Source: Desulfobulbus oligotrophicus | GTDB lineage: Bacteria > Desulfobacterota > Desulfobulbia > Desulfobulbales > Desulfobulbaceae | DNA: 64,000 bases | Assembly: GCF_016446285.1 (NCBI RefSeq) | Contig: NZ_CP054140.1 | Location: 62,001 to 126,000 of the forward strand | Direction: 5' to 3' | In this document: positions 25,340-34,671 of the stretch, piece by piece | Layout of the letters: each line of letters opens with the position of its first letter | Numbering within the stretch: the stretch's first letter is position 1 | Notes under the pieces: model-generated | What the model was told of the DNA's origin: nothing | Databases searched by the model: none | What the model saw: only the letters and a program-made list of their open reading frames with translations | Program-made: the position numbers and the translations under genes

Positions 25340-26524
25340 ATGAACTGTGTTTTTCTCTCACCGCATTTTCCATCCCAATACTATCATTTCTGCCGCCAGC
25401 TCAAGTTGGCCGGTGCCAATGTCCTGGGTATCGGTGACGCCCCGTATGACAACCTGCTCCCTGAGGTTCGCGAATCGCTCACCGAGTATTACCGGGTGGA
25501 AAGGATGGACAACTACGACGAACTGCTCCGGGCCTGCGGTCATTTCACCCATCGCTTCGGTAAGATCGACCGGATCGACAGTCTTAACGAATACTGGTTG
25601 TCCACCGAAGCACGACTGCGAGACGACTTTAACATCTTTGGGGTGCGGTCGGCAGACATCGGCATGATCCGGCACAAATCGCAGATGAAGGAAAAATTCC
25701 GGGAGGCCGGGATACCGGTGGCTGCAGGTCGAGTGGTTCAAGACCTGGAAGACGCCCGGCGTCTCCTTGCTGAAACAGGTTATCCGGTGGTGGCCAAACC
25801 GGATGCCGGAGTCGGTGCACTCAATACGTTCCGTCTTGATACAGACAGTGATCTCGTTCACTTTTTTACCGTCAAACCGCCGGACGAGTACATCATCGAA
25901 TCCTTTGTCAAGGGGACGATCGTCTCCTTTGACGGACTCTGCGACACTGCCGGTAAACCCATCTTTTCAACGTCCCACGTGTTCAGCCAGGGTATCATGG
26001 AGACCGTCAACGAGGCTCGCCATATCGCCTACTACTCGTTGCGTGAAATACCACCCGCTCTTGAAGATGCCGGGTTGCGCTGCCTGCAGGCCTTTCAGGT
26101 GCGGGAACGTTTCTTTCACATCGAATTCTTTCAAACCGGTGGCGATGAGTTCACCGCCCTGGAGGTCAACATGCGCCCCCCGGGCGGCTTTACCACCGAT
26201 ATGTTCAACTACGCCTGTGATATCGACATCTACCGTATCTGGGCCGAACTCCTTGTCCACAACCGGACCGACATCACGTTTGCAAGGAAATATCACTGCT
26301 GTTACGCCAGCCGAAAGCATGGCCTGCCCTATCTGTACAGCCATGAGCAGATTGTAGATCGGTACAACGACGCCATCTGCAGGATTGATCAGGTTCCCGG
26401 TGTTTTTGCCAGCGCCCTGGGCGATATAGGCTATATTTTCCGTACACCGGACTTTGCTCAGTTACAGGAAATCATCACCTTCATCCATCAGACCACGAAC
26501 GAGGAGACATCCCATGCATATTGA
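25340..26524 (+). CDS. ATP-grasp ligase of unknown substrate
   Basis: 394 residues. ATP-grasp enzymes activate a carboxylate as acyl-phosphate and join it to an amine or thiol. Visible: the N-terminal Rossmann-like part with IGDAPYDNLLP, the central YPVVAKPDAGVGALNTF (nucleotide-binding lysine region), EYIIESFVKGTIVSFDGL, and the metal-binding FTALEVNMRPPGGF. Resembles carbamoyl-phosphate synthase-like ligases. Start ATG 25340 (MNCVFLSP) is preferred by fold over GTG/ATG further upstream. Its 3' end overlaps the next gene by 11 bases, so the two are translationally coupled, suggesting that esterase and ligase act on the same molecule. Confidence 0.88.
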   Translation: MNCVFLSPHFPSQYYHFCRQLKLAGANVLGIGDAPYDNLLPEVRESLTEYYRVERMDNYDELLRACGHFTHRFGKIDRIDSLNEYWLSTEARLRDDFNIFGVRSADIGMIRHKSQMKEKFREAGIPVAAGRVVQDLEDARRLLAETGYPVVAKPDAGVGALNTFRLDTDSDLVHFFTVKPPDEYIIESFVKGTIVSFDGLCDTAGKPIFSTSHVFSQGIMETVNEARHIAYYSLREIPPALEDAGLRCLQAFQVRERFFHIEFFQTGGDEFTALEVNMRPPGGFTTDMFNYACDIDIYRIWAELLVHNRTDITFARKYHCCYASRKHGLPYLYSHEQIVDRYNDAICRIDQVPGVFASALGDIGYIFRTPDFAQLQEIITFIHQTTNEETSHAY

Positions 26525-27272
26525 AGAGCACCGTTGGTTCAGCACCAATCTCCAGCGGGACATGGCTTTTAAAGTCTATGGCCATTGGGGGATGCCGATT
26601 CTGGTCTTTCCCTGTTCGCTTGGTCGTTATTACGATTATGAAGGCATGGGCATGATCGATGCCATTGCTGATTTTATCTACGAAGGCAAGATAAAGCTCT
26701 TCTGTGTCGACAGTGTTGATGCCGAATCCTGGTACAATTTCTCTGCACCTCCAGCCGATCGCAATGCCCGTCATGAAGCCTATGACGCTTACATTGTTAA
26801 GGAGATGGTTCCCTACATCCGCCAACACTGCAGCCAGAAAGATATCCGGGTGATGGCCAACGGTTGCAGTATGGGTGCCTACCATGCGGTCAACACCTTC
26901 CTCAAACATCCGGATCTCTTTGCCGGCACCATTGCCCTCAGCGGTCTGTATCGGCTGGACCACACAGAATTCGGCCTCCACAGCGGCAACATTGCGGATA
27001 TTTACTTCAACTCTCCGCTCCACTATCTCTCTGACCTGAATGACTCCTGGTATCTCAACTGGTACCGACGCAGTGATATTATTGTCTGTGTCGGCCAGGG
27101 AGCCTGGGAAGCCGAAGCACTCGATGATACCCGTCAGCTCGCACAGATACTGCGTGACAAGCGTATTCCCGCCTGGGTGGATTTTTGGGGAGAGGATGTC
27201 AGTCATGACTGGCCATGGTGGTACCAGCAGATGCAGTACTTTTTAGACCATCTCTACAATAAAGAGGCATAA
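26514..27272 (+). CDS. Esterase D-like alpha/beta hydrolase
   Basis: 252 residues. The nucleophile elbow is GCSMG with Ser119; an oxyanion region PCSLGRYYDYEG precedes it, and a late histidine in EDVSHDWPWWYQQ is the likely catalytic base. Fold and length match S-formylglutathione-hydrolase/antigen 85-type esterases. GAGGAG lies 7 bases before ATG 26514. Coupled to the ATP-grasp gene. Substrate unknown. Confidence 0.88.
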   Translation: MHIEEHRWFSTNLQRDMAFKVYGHWGMPILVFPCSLGRYYDYEGMGMIDAIADFIYEGKIKLFCVDSVDAESWYNFSAPPADRNARHEAYDAYIVKEMVPYIRQHCSQKDIRVMANGCSMGAYHAVNTFLKHPDLFAGTIALSGLYRLDHTEFGLHSGNIADIYFNSPLHYLSDLNDSWYLNWYRRSDIIVCVGQGAWEAEALDDTRQLAQILRDKRIPAWVDFWGEDVSHDWPWWYQQMQYFLDHLYNKEA

Positions 27273-27457
27273 CTCCATTCCGGCAACAAACAGGCGCAAC
27301 TATCTGAAAACACAAGGTATCATAAATTTTTACCGACCCGGACAGAACAGGCGTTGTGTACCACACCATCTGAAACAGCCGAACCGGCATCACGGCAGTC
27401 AGGTTGCATCGCTCCGACACGACGATATTCCCACCGTGCGTGTTTTTTCCTGTCACC

Positions 27458-28300
27458 ATGAAAGGCCTACCGTTTCGATCGATCCTTAAACGTCATCTTG
27501 TCGATATCGATCCCACCCTTCTGCCCACCGGTTTTGATCGGACAGGAGATATCGTGGTGGTGGTAATCCGGCCGGAATTATTCCCGTACGAACATGCAAT
27601 CGGTGTGGTGCTTCTCGACCTCCACCCATCCATCCGAGTGGTGGCAAAACGCAGCGGCCGATACCGTGGTGAATACCGTCTCTCACCGTTCCAGGTGATC
27701 GCGGGTGAAAATCGACTCACCACTGTTCATCGGGAAAACGGCATCCTCATGCATCTTGACCTTGCTCAAGTCTACTTTTCCACACGACTGGCTCATGAAC
27801 GGGCTCGAATTGCCGCTCTTGCCTGTTGTGGTGAACGAATAGCTGTCCTTGGTTCCGGGGCAGGTCCATTCACGTTGATCATCGGTTGTCACAGCAGGGC
27901 AGCTGAAGTTATCGGGATCGAGAAGAATCCGATTGCCCACAACTATGCCGTATGGAACCAGCAGAGTAACCGATGTGCGTCTCGTGTTCGTTTTCTGGAA
28001 GGCGACGCTGCTGCAGTCCTGCCGGCTTTGCCGCCGGGCTTTGATCGGATTCTCATTGCTCTGCCTCAGGGCGGAGAAGCTTTACTTGCCGCCGCTGCAT
28101 ATGCCCTGCGCCCCGGCGGTACCCTCCATTTTTACACCATGCAGCCCAAAGACGGCCTTGATGCTGTCCGCGCAAACATTGCAACTGTCTTTCACAATCA
28201 GGGGCGCAGTCCCCGATTTATGAACACAGCCATCTGCGGCCACTGCAGCCCGACAATATACCGTTTTTGCCTGGATGTGCTGATGGACCAGGCGGTTTGA
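27458..28300 (+). CDS. Trm5/Met-10-like SAM methyltransferase
   Basis: 280 residues. An N-terminal D1-type segment (PTGFDRTGDIVVVVIRPEL) is followed by the family's central block: LSPFQVIAGENRLTTVHREN, then LDLAQVYFSTRLAHERARI, and a Rossmann SAM site VLGSGAGPFTLI with acidic IGIEKN. The motif normally reading MNLP is IALP. In archaea and eukaryotes the family makes 1-methylguanosine at tRNA position 37 (Trm5) or wybutosine intermediates; bacteria normally use TrmD. Start ATG 27458 fits the fold; ATG 27404 would add 18 unlikely residues. tRNA substrate is inference. Confidence 0.75.
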   Translation: MKGLPFRSILKRHLVDIDPTLLPTGFDRTGDIVVVVIRPELFPYEHAIGVVLLDLHPSIRVVAKRSGRYRGEYRLSPFQVIAGENRLTTVHRENGILMHLDLAQVYFSTRLAHERARIAALACCGERIAVLGSGAGPFTLIIGCHSRAAEVIGIEKNPIAHNYAVWNQQSNRCASRVRFLEGDAAAVLPALPPGFDRILIALPQGGEALLAAAAYALRPGGTLHFYTMQPKDGLDAVRANIATVFHNQGRSPRFMNTAICGHCSPTIYRFCLDVLMDQAV

Positions 28301-28411
28301 TCGACCTTTTTTATCATCCTCCTTTCATTGCGGTTCCCGGCCGCTTGTGCTATCCTCGCGCCACCTTGCTGTCGTTGAATAACGCGAAAAAAACTGATCC
28401 CAGGAGCACAG

Positions 28412-28996
28412 ATGGATACCAGCGGCTACGTTAAAAAACAGACATTATATCTCGCCGTGATCGGCGCAATAATCCTCGGCTTTATCGGGGGAGTGATGTA
28501 CTCAATCTACCGGATGCCCTCATTGAACGGAGCTGCCGAGCAAGCCGTACATCAGCATGAAATTGCCGAGACCATTGCCTCTCTCGAACAAGCCACAAAA
28601 GACAACCCTGACAACAATCAGGCCTGGGTGGAACTGGGACATGCCTACTTTGATACCGGTCAGGCACAAAAAGCCATTGCCGCCTATACACAGGCACTGA
28701 CCCTGATGCCCGGCGACCTCAATGTCATGACTGACCTTGGTGTCATGTATCACCAGAATAAACAGCACCAGAAAGCCATTGAACTTTTTGACCAGGTTCT
28801 CAAGACCGACCCGCAGCATGAACAGGCCCGATTTAACAAGGGGGTGGTACTGCTCACAGGGATCAACGACCACAATGCAGCACTGGCCGAGTGGAAAACC
28901 CTGCTCAAGTATCATCCAATGGCTGCGGCACCTTCCGGTAAACTGGTTGGTGAGCTGGTTGATCACCTTGAAAAGGAAATTGCCAAAAAGCCATAA
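28412..28996 (+). CDS. Membrane-anchored TPR protein
   Basis: 194 residues. N-terminal membrane helix (about 12-32, in-out), then tetratricopeptide repeats: PDNNQAWVELGHAYFDTGQ, ALTLMPGDLNVMTDLGVMYHQ and KTDPQHEQARFNKGVVLL. Probably in the periplasm, serving as an interaction scaffold, similar in layout to CcmH/NrfG-type TPR proteins. Ribosome site CAGGAG precedes ATG 28412. It stands upstream of the ilv promoter and is a separate transcription unit. Confidence 0.85.
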   Translation: MDTSGYVKKQTLYLAVIGAIILGFIGGVMYSIYRMPSLNGAAEQAVHQHEIAETIASLEQATKDNPDNNQAWVELGHAYFDTGQAQKAIAAYTQALTLMPGDLNVMTDLGVMYHQNKQHQKAIELFDQVLKTDPQHEQARFNKGVVLLTGINDHNAALAEWKTLLKYHPMAAAPSGKLVGELVDHLEKEIAKKP

Positions 28997-29079
28997 TCAG
29001 CACACATCACCTTACCGGTATTGACCAGTGTTGCCGGCGGGTACTGTAGCATATGAACCAAAGATGCCCGGGTTCCGTC

Positions 29080-29108
29080 TTGACAGCTCCCGACGCTCCT
29101 CTTATATT
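29080..29108 (+). promoter_or_regulatory. Sigma-70 promoter of the ilvBN operon
   Basis: TTGACA (29080-29085), a 17-base spacer and TATATT (29103-29108), close to consensus. The transcript would start near 29115 and have a leader of about 90 bases before ilvB. I see no attenuator peptide or T-box. Confidence 0.75.
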
Positions 29109-29203
29109 TTTTGTTTCTTTTCTTTACTGTATCAAATACAGACAACAGAACAGGTACTGCAGACAAACGGACGTAAACCGACTACCAACACAGGGAAGAC
29201 AGC

Positions 29204-30904
29204 ATGAGCAAGATCAAGGGTACACAAGCTATCATCAAATGCCTTCAGGAAGAGGGTGTTGAGCTAATTTTCGGGTATCCGGGCGGCGCGGTTATTGAAC
29301 TGTACGATGAGCTGTGCAAAAGCGATATTCGCCACATCCTTGTGCGCCATGAACAGGGAGCGGTTCACGCTGCCGATGGTTTTGCCAGGGCCACCGGCAA
29401 GGTCGGAGTCGCTCTCTTGACCTCCGGCCCTGGAGCCACCAATGGCGTCACCGCCATTGCCACTGCCTACTGTGACTCCATTCCTCTGGTGGTGTTGACC
29501 GGCCAGGTACCGCGGGCTCTTATTGGCAACGATGCCTTTCAGGAAGTCGATATCGTTGGGATAACACGGCCGTGCACAAAGCATAACTACCTGGTGTACG
29601 ATCCTGAAGAGCTGGTCTCCACAATACGGGAAGCCTTTTATCTCGCTGCTTCAGGAAGACCGGGACCGGTGCTGATCGACCTGCCCAAGGATGTCATGGC
29701 CTCCATGGTCACCTACCCTGCAAAAAAACCGATCAAGATGCAGACCTATCAGCCCAATGTCAAACCACATGCCAACCAGGTGGCCAAGGCCTGTCACGCC
29801 TGTATCAGGGCGAAACGCCCGGTGCTCTATGTCGGCGGCGGTGTCATTCTTTCCGGTGCACACGAGGAGTTGAAACGGTTTGCCACCCGTCTCAACATTC
29901 CGGTCACCATGACCCTGATGGGTCTGGGAGGGTTTCCAGGTACCGATCCACTCTCACTGGGTATGCTTGGTATGCACGGCAGCTATGCTGCCAACATGGC
30001 GGTGGCGAAAAGTGATCTGCTGATTGCCATAGGCTCCCGTTTCGATGATCGGGTCACAGGGCGACTTGATGCCTTTGCACCCCAGGCCAAGATCATCCAC
30101 ATTGATATTGATCCATCCTCAATCAGTAAAAACGTCGGCGTTGATATCCCGCTTGTTGCCGACTGCAAACTGGCCCTGCAGGCGATAAACGGATGGCTGG
30201 ACAAGTCAACCGACTTTAACCAGGAAGAGACGATCGCCCTCCACCAACCCTGGGTGGAACAGGTTATGGAATGGGATGCAAAGCATCCGATTACCTATGT
30301 GGACGATGGTGATGTGATCAAACCCCAGTATGTCGTTGAAACCCTGCACAGACTGACCGGAGGCAATGCCATCATCACCACCGAAGTCGGCCAGAATCAG
30401 ATGTGGGCAGCACAGTTTTATAAGTTCAATCACCCCAGACACCTGTTGACCTCCGGAGGACTCGGTACCATGGGATACGGGCTGCCGGCCGCAATCGGTG
30501 CCCAGCTGGCTTTCCCTGATACAACGGTCATTGACATTGCCGGTGACGGCTCGATCCAGATGAACATTCAGGAACTGGCCACTGCCCGTGAATGCGGCGC
30601 CCCGGTGAAAATAGCCATTCTCAACAACAACTATCTTGGTATGGTGCGACAGTGGCAGGAACTTTTCTATAATCGCCATTATGCCTCAACAGTGATGGAG
30701 TTCACGCCGGATTTTGTCGCCCTGGCTCAGGCCTACGGTGCTGTCGGCTTACGCGCGACGACCAGGGCTGAGGTGGAACCGGTCATCAGGGAGGCTCTGG
30801 CGACCAACAATGTGGTTATCATGGACTTTTCCATTGCCCGTGAAGAAGGGGTGTTTCCAATGGTGCCGGCAGGTAAAGCCACCACAGAAATGCTCTTGGT
30901 CTGA
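29204..30904 (+). CDS. ilvB: Acetolactate synthase large subunit
   Basis: 566 residues. Condenses two pyruvates to acetolactate, or pyruvate with 2-ketobutyrate, the first step of branched-chain amino acid synthesis. Thiamine-diphosphate enzyme: N-terminal PYR domain (GYPGGAVIELYDEL, catalytic Glu in VRHEQGAVHAADGFAR), central FAD-type domain, and C-terminal PP domain with GDGSIQMNIQEL and NNNYLGMVRQWQ (the GDG-N metal motif). Biosynthetic rather than catabolic, because it is followed by the regulatory subunit gene and has the FAD-domain residues. GGGAAG lies before ATG 29204. It makes acetolactate together with ilvN. Confidence 0.96.
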   Translation: MSKIKGTQAIIKCLQEEGVELIFGYPGGAVIELYDELCKSDIRHILVRHEQGAVHAADGFARATGKVGVALLTSGPGATNGVTAIATAYCDSIPLVVLTGQVPRALIGNDAFQEVDIVGITRPCTKHNYLVYDPEELVSTIREAFYLAASGRPGPVLIDLPKDVMASMVTYPAKKPIKMQTYQPNVKPHANQVAKACHACIRAKRPVLYVGGGVILSGAHEELKRFATRLNIPVTMTLMGLGGFPGTDPLSLGMLGMHGSYAANMAVAKSDLLIAIGSRFDDRVTGRLDAFAPQAKIIHIDIDPSSISKNVGVDIPLVADCKLALQAINGWLDKSTDFNQEETIALHQPWVEQVMEWDAKHPITYVDDGDVIKPQYVVETLHRLTGGNAIITTEVGQNQMWAAQFYKFNHPRHLLTSGGLGTMGYGLPAAIGAQLAFPDTTVIDIAGDGSIQMNIQELATARECGAPVKIAILNNNYLGMVRQWQELFYNRHYASTVMEFTPDFVALAQAYGAVGLRATTRAEVEPVIREALATNNVVIMDFSIAREEGVFPMVPAGKATTEMLLV

Positions 30905-30968
30905 AATCTGTCCGGCCATGAGCTCCGACCGGCTTCCCAACCAACCCCGTTGAACAGGACAATACATT

Positions 30969-31451
30969 ATGAAACATACGCTGACTGTTTTGCTACGTAA
31001 CCGGCCCGGCGCGCTGTCCCGGGTAACCGGCCTCTTCAGTGGCCGCGGTTTTAACATTGAAAGTCTCTGTGTCGCTGAAACCTTTGACCCGCAAATTTCG
31101 TGTCTGACCGTGGTCACGACCGGTGATGCCGCCATTATCGAGCAGATTACAAAGCAACTGCACAAGCTGATCGATGTTGTTACGGTGCTGGATGTCGGGG
31201 AGGGAGAGTTTGTTGAGCGTGAAATGGCTCTTATCCGAGTTCGGGCCGAGGCCGACACCCGGGCCGAGGTGTTACGCATTATCGACATCTTTCGGGGCAA
31301 GGTGGTTGACGTCAGTCCCAACTCGTATGCCCTGGAGATCACCGGCTCCGACTCCAAGATCAGGGCGGTGATCGATATTCTGCGCCCTCTCGGCATAAAA
31401 GAGATTGTTCGCACCGGCAAGGTCGCCATGGCGCGGGCTCCAAAAAAATAA
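30969..31451 (+). CDS. ilvN: Acetolactate synthase small (regulatory) subunit
   Basis: 160 residues: N-terminal ACT domain (HTLTVLLRNRPGALSRVTGL, FSGRGFNIESL) that binds valine for feedback control, and the C-terminal ALS_ss domain ending with LGIKEIVRTGKVAMAR. It activates IlvB and makes it valine-sensitive. 64 bases separate it from ilvB, with AGGA before ATG 30969. Length is the longer IlvH/IlvN form. Confidence 0.95.
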   Translation: MKHTLTVLLRNRPGALSRVTGLFSGRGFNIESLCVAETFDPQISCLTVVTTGDAAIIEQITKQLHKLIDVVTVLDVGEGEFVEREMALIRVRAEADTRAEVLRIIDIFRGKVVDVSPNSYALEITGSDSKIRAVIDILRPLGIKEIVRTGKVAMARAPKK

Positions 31452-31500
31452 TCATAAAAACAGACTGTTTACCCAATCATGCGCTTCCTCCAGACTCCTT

Positions 31501-32181
31501 ATGCAAAAAACTGAACTTCCCCTGGCTGTTGAGGGCTATCCCTTTATTGTGCTGAGTGGCTTTGCTACTTTGATTTTCGCCATTCTTGACCTGATGCCGC
31601 TGGCCCTCTTGGGATTAGTGCTCACTGTCTTTGTTACGTATTTTTTTCGTGATCCGGTCAGAGTTCTCCCTGCGGATCCGCATGCCGTGCTTTGCCCTGC
31701 AGACGGTAAGGTGATCGTTGTCGAAGAGGTTGAAGACAACCGTTTTCTCCAGAAGCGTGTGCAGAAAATCTCCATCTTTATGAATGTGTTCAATGTTCAT
31801 GTCAACCGTATTCCTCTTGCCGGAACAGTGGAAGAGGTCATCCTGTCACCAGGAAAATTTTACGCCGCTGACAAGGACAAGGCTGTGCTCCACAACGAAT
31901 TCTGTGCACTTACCCTAGCCACTCCCACCGGTCACCGGTATACAGTGGTCCAGATCGCAGGCCTGATCGCCCGCCGCATTGTCTGCCGTGCCGAAGAAGG
32001 GGATCAGGTCACCGCAGGTGAACGCTTCGGTCTGATTCGCTTTGGATCCAGGGTTGATCTCTACCTGCCGCTGCCAACCAGAGTACAGGTCAAAGTGGGT
32101 GAAACAGTGCGGGCCGGTGAATCAATACTCGGCCACCTTGCTCCACCGGCTCAGATAAACCAGGAAGAATCTGTTGCCTAA
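31501..32181 (+). CDS. psd: Phosphatidylserine decarboxylase
   Basis: 226 residues. Converts phosphatidylserine to phosphatidylethanolamine at the membrane. Two hydrophobic helices (about 14-50), then DPVRVLPADPHAVLCPADGK, FMNVFNVHVNRIP, and the self-cleavage site RFGSRVD, where Gly-Ser generates the pyruvoyl group. This is the short, archaeal-type Psd family with the GS site rather than LGST. Start ATG 31501 is preferred over 31405, which would lie in the ilvN end. It is followed by pssA, so the two-step pathway is contiguous. Confidence 0.92.
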   Translation: MQKTELPLAVEGYPFIVLSGFATLIFAILDLMPLALLGLVLTVFVTYFFRDPVRVLPADPHAVLCPADGKVIVVEEVEDNRFLQKRVQKISIFMNVFNVHVNRIPLAGTVEEVILSPGKFYAADKDKAVLHNEFCALTLATPTGHRYTVVQIAGLIARRIVCRAEEGDQVTAGERFGLIRFGSRVDLYLPLPTRVQVKVGETVRAGESILGHLAPPAQINQEESVA

Positions 32182-32312
32182 CTGACCGATATATCGTATT
32201 CTGGTAGACCTTAACGCCTTGCCCTCAGAGTGTCATCCTCGACGCGCAGACACTGGGGGTACAGCAACCACGCTTTTTTAACACCGGATCGACTCCCTTT
32301 ACAGAAACCTTC

Positions 32313-33083
32313 ATGGAACAGCCATTACCCGTGGAACAACACGCAAATCGTTTTTCAGTCCTCCCCTGCATGCTCACCATCTGTAGCCTGTTCAGCGGTT
32401 TTTACTCTATTATCGCTTCGTTTAACGGACATTTTTTCGCTGCTGCTGTGGCCATACTGGTGGCAGGAGTCTTTGACGGCCTCGACGGTCGAGTTGCCCG
32501 AATGACCCGGTCGACTTCGACCTTTGGCATGGAACTTGATTCTCTGTGTGACATGGTTTCTTTCGGTGTTGCTCCAGGTGTACTTGCCTATCTCTGGGCT
32601 CTGACGCCCTATGGCCGTTACGGTTGGCTGGCCGCGTTCCTCTATGTTGCTGCCACCGCCCTCCGCCTGGCCCGCTTCAACTCACAAACCGTGGCCAGTC
32701 CAAGCCATGATTTTACCGGTCTTCCCTGTCCGGCAGCCGCCGGGATGATTGCCACCTCGGTCATGTTCAGTACACACGTCTTTAAGACCACCGACACGGT
32801 GCAACATATCACCCTGCTCGCCATGGTCTATGTACTTTCGTATCTGATGGTGTCCACCCACAGATATTTGAGCTTCAAACATCTGGAAATTTCCAGAGAA
32901 AAACGTTTTCAACTTATTGTCGGTCTGCTCCTGCTTCTGATCCTGCTGGCCAGCGAACCACCTATCACTCTGTTTGGAGCCTCTTTCCTGTATATGATCT
33001 CCGGTCCGATTCTGGCAGTAAGGGCAAGAGCGGGCAGAAAGAAACAACCTGCCGCCGCCGAGACGAACAAATCCCAACTCTAA
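32313..33083 (+). CDS. pssA: CDP-diacylglycerol-serine O-phosphatidyltransferase
   Basis: 256 residues, polytopic membrane enzyme that makes phosphatidylserine from CDP-diacylglycerol and serine. The CDP-alcohol phosphatidyltransferase signature is present: DGLDGRVARMTRSTSTFGMELDSLCDMVSFG region, i.e. D-X2-DG-X2-AR-X8-G-X3-D-X3-D, with four acidic ligands. Eight or so membrane segments. Follows psd by 130 bases. Confidence 0.95.
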   Translation: MEQPLPVEQHANRFSVLPCMLTICSLFSGFYSIIASFNGHFFAAAVAILVAGVFDGLDGRVARMTRSTSTFGMELDSLCDMVSFGVAPGVLAYLWALTPYGRYGWLAAFLYVAATALRLARFNSQTVASPSHDFTGLPCPAAAGMIATSVMFSTHVFKTTDTVQHITLLAMVYVLSYLMVSTHRYLSFKHLEISREKRFQLIVGLLLLLILLASEPPITLFGASFLYMISGPILAVRARAGRKKQPAAAETNKSQL

Positions 33084-33108
33084 CGCCAACAACCACCCGT
33101 GGAAAGCC

Positions 33109-33699
33109 ATGCGTATTACCGGTGGCAGTGCCAAAGGCCGTAAACTACACTCCCCCCGCTCCAACCTGATTCGACCGACCAGTGATCAGGTGCGCGAGGC
33201 CATGTTCAGCCTCATCGGTGAACGGGTTGTCAACAGCAGAGTGCTTGATCTTTTTGCCGGTACTGGTGCCCTGGGTATTGAGGCATTGAGCCGTGGTGCA
33301 GCTGCAGCTGTCTTCGTCGACAAGTCAATTGAGACAGGTCGCCTGATAGAGACCAACCTGAGGATATCCATTACCCATCCCCAGGCTGCCTTTGTCATGC
33401 TGAACCTGGCAACAACCCCTCACCTCGGCACGCTGCATTCCTATGGAGCCTCCCCGGGCTTCAACCTGGTCTTCATGGATCCGCCTTACCAGAAACAGCT
33501 GGCAGAACGGGTTTTGGTTCTGATTGAGAAGGCCGGTATCCTGGCCGAAGAAGCGCTGATCGTTGTCGAGGAGGATCGACGGGTTAACATACCTGCCGCA
33601 GGCTTAACAAGCTTACACCCCATTGATCAACGTCAATATGGAGCAACCGGGCTGTGGTTCTATGAATTCCGCTCGACAGCAAAACACTGCCATGCATGA
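33109..33699 (+). CDS. rsmD: 16S rRNA (guanine(966)-N2)-methyltransferase
   Basis: 196 residues. Starts MRITGGSAKGRKL, a hallmark of RsmD; has RPTSDQVREAMFS, the SAM-binding VLDLFAGTGALGIEALSRGA and the catalytic FMDPPYQK motif. It modifies 16S rRNA before 30S completion. The last eight bases overlap the start of coaD, a pairing seen in many bacteria. Confidence 0.95.
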   Translation: MRITGGSAKGRKLHSPRSNLIRPTSDQVREAMFSLIGERVVNSRVLDLFAGTGALGIEALSRGAAAAVFVDKSIETGRLIETNLRISITHPQAAFVMLNLATTPHLGTLHSYGASPGFNLVFMDPPYQKQLAERVLVLIEKAGILAEEALIVVEEDRRVNIPAAGLTSLHPIDQRQYGATGLWFYEFRSTAKHCHA

Positions 33700-34216
33700 T
33701 ATACCAGACACATCCATAATCGAGAGGCAGCCACCACAACCACGGGTTGCCCTGTATCCCGGCACCTTTGATCCCATCACCAACGGTCATCTTGATATCA
33801 TCGAACGGGGCCTGCAGCTCTTCGACCGTATTATAGTCACCATTGCCATCAATATACAGAAAACCCCCCTGTTTTCACTGGAAGAACGCTGTGCCATGAT
33901 TCAGGAGTGTTTTAAACACTCCGATCGGATCACTGTCGGCTACACAGAAGGTCTCATCGTGGACTATGCCAGGCAGCAGAATGCAGAGGTTATCATCAGA
34001 GGACTGCGGGCTGTCTCAGACTTTGACTATGAATTTCAGCTGGCACTGATGAACCGCCGGCTGGAGCGATCCGTGGAAACCGTCTTTTTTATGACCGGGT
34101 TTCGCTGGATCTATATCAGCTCAAGCGGTATAAAAAATGCTGCCAGATGTCAGGGCAAGATCACCGGTCTTGTTCCGAAACATGTGGAACAGGCATTGCA
34201 AAACAAATTTATCTGA
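33692..34216 (+). CDS. coaD: Phosphopantetheine adenylyltransferase
   Basis: 174 residues. Joins AMP to 4'-phosphopantetheine, the fourth step to coenzyme A. The nucleotidyltransferase signature YPGTFDPITNGHLDII and the ISSSGIKNAARCQGKITGLVP end are present. A 17-residue polar N-terminal extension precedes the fold; the start could also be further in. Overlaps rsmD by 8 bases and its stop codon shares one base with the Rieske gene start (TGATG), indicating tight coupling. Confidence 0.94.
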   Translation: MHDIPDTSIIERQPPQPRVALYPGTFDPITNGHLDIIERGLQLFDRIIVTIAINIQKTPLFSLEERCAMIQECFKHSDRITVGYTEGLIVDYARQQNAEVIIRGLRAVSDFDYEFQLALMNRRLERSVETVFFMTGFRWIYISSSGIKNAARCQGKITGLVPKHVEQALQNKFI

Positions 34217-34671
34217 TGCACGATTCAACTGTTCGGCCGAACAAAAAGACACCTCAACAGCAGAGCAGACGGACTTTTTTAACACGTTGGCTCCAGTGGG
34301 GAACAGCACTGGCTGCCACTGTTTTCCTCTACCCCCTCCTTCGCTTCGTCGGCCACCGGATACCGCCCAAACCTCGTTTGGTGGAGGTGCCGACACCGTT
34401 ACCCTTAAGCGGAGCCCATGCCGGTCAAGACTTCTTCCTCTTTGCCGGCACTGATCGTCTCTCCGCGGTCTCTCGTGTCTGTACCCATCTTGGCTGCCGA
34501 CTCAACTTTCAGGAGGACAAACAGATCATCGAGTGCCCCTGTCACCAGAGTCGTTTCACCCCTGACGGCATGCGCATTTCCGGTCCGGCACAAAAAAACC
34601 TGCCGCAGTATGAGGTCACTGTCAAAGAAGACGGGGAAGGAAAGGTGACCGCCTATGTGGTCCATCTCTGA
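34216..34671 (+). CDS. Rieske [2Fe-2S] subunit of a bc-type quinol complex
   Basis: 151 residues. A basic N-terminus with a twin-arginine-like SRRTFLTRW followed by one membrane helix (about 26-45), then the Rieske cluster: CTHLGC at 89-94 and CPCHQSRF at 107-114. It takes electrons from a quinol oxidised by cytochrome b and works in the membrane's periplasmic side. Neighbours: coaD upstream and cytochrome b immediately downstream (TGATG overlap). Confidence 0.94.
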   Translation: MHDSTVRPNKKTPQQQSRRTFLTRWLQWGTALAATVFLYPLLRFVGHRIPPKPRLVEVPTPLPLSGAHAGQDFFLFAGTDRLSAVSRVCTHLGCRLNFQEDKQIIECPCHQSRFTPDGMRISGPAQKNLPQYEVTVKEDGEGKVTAYVVHL

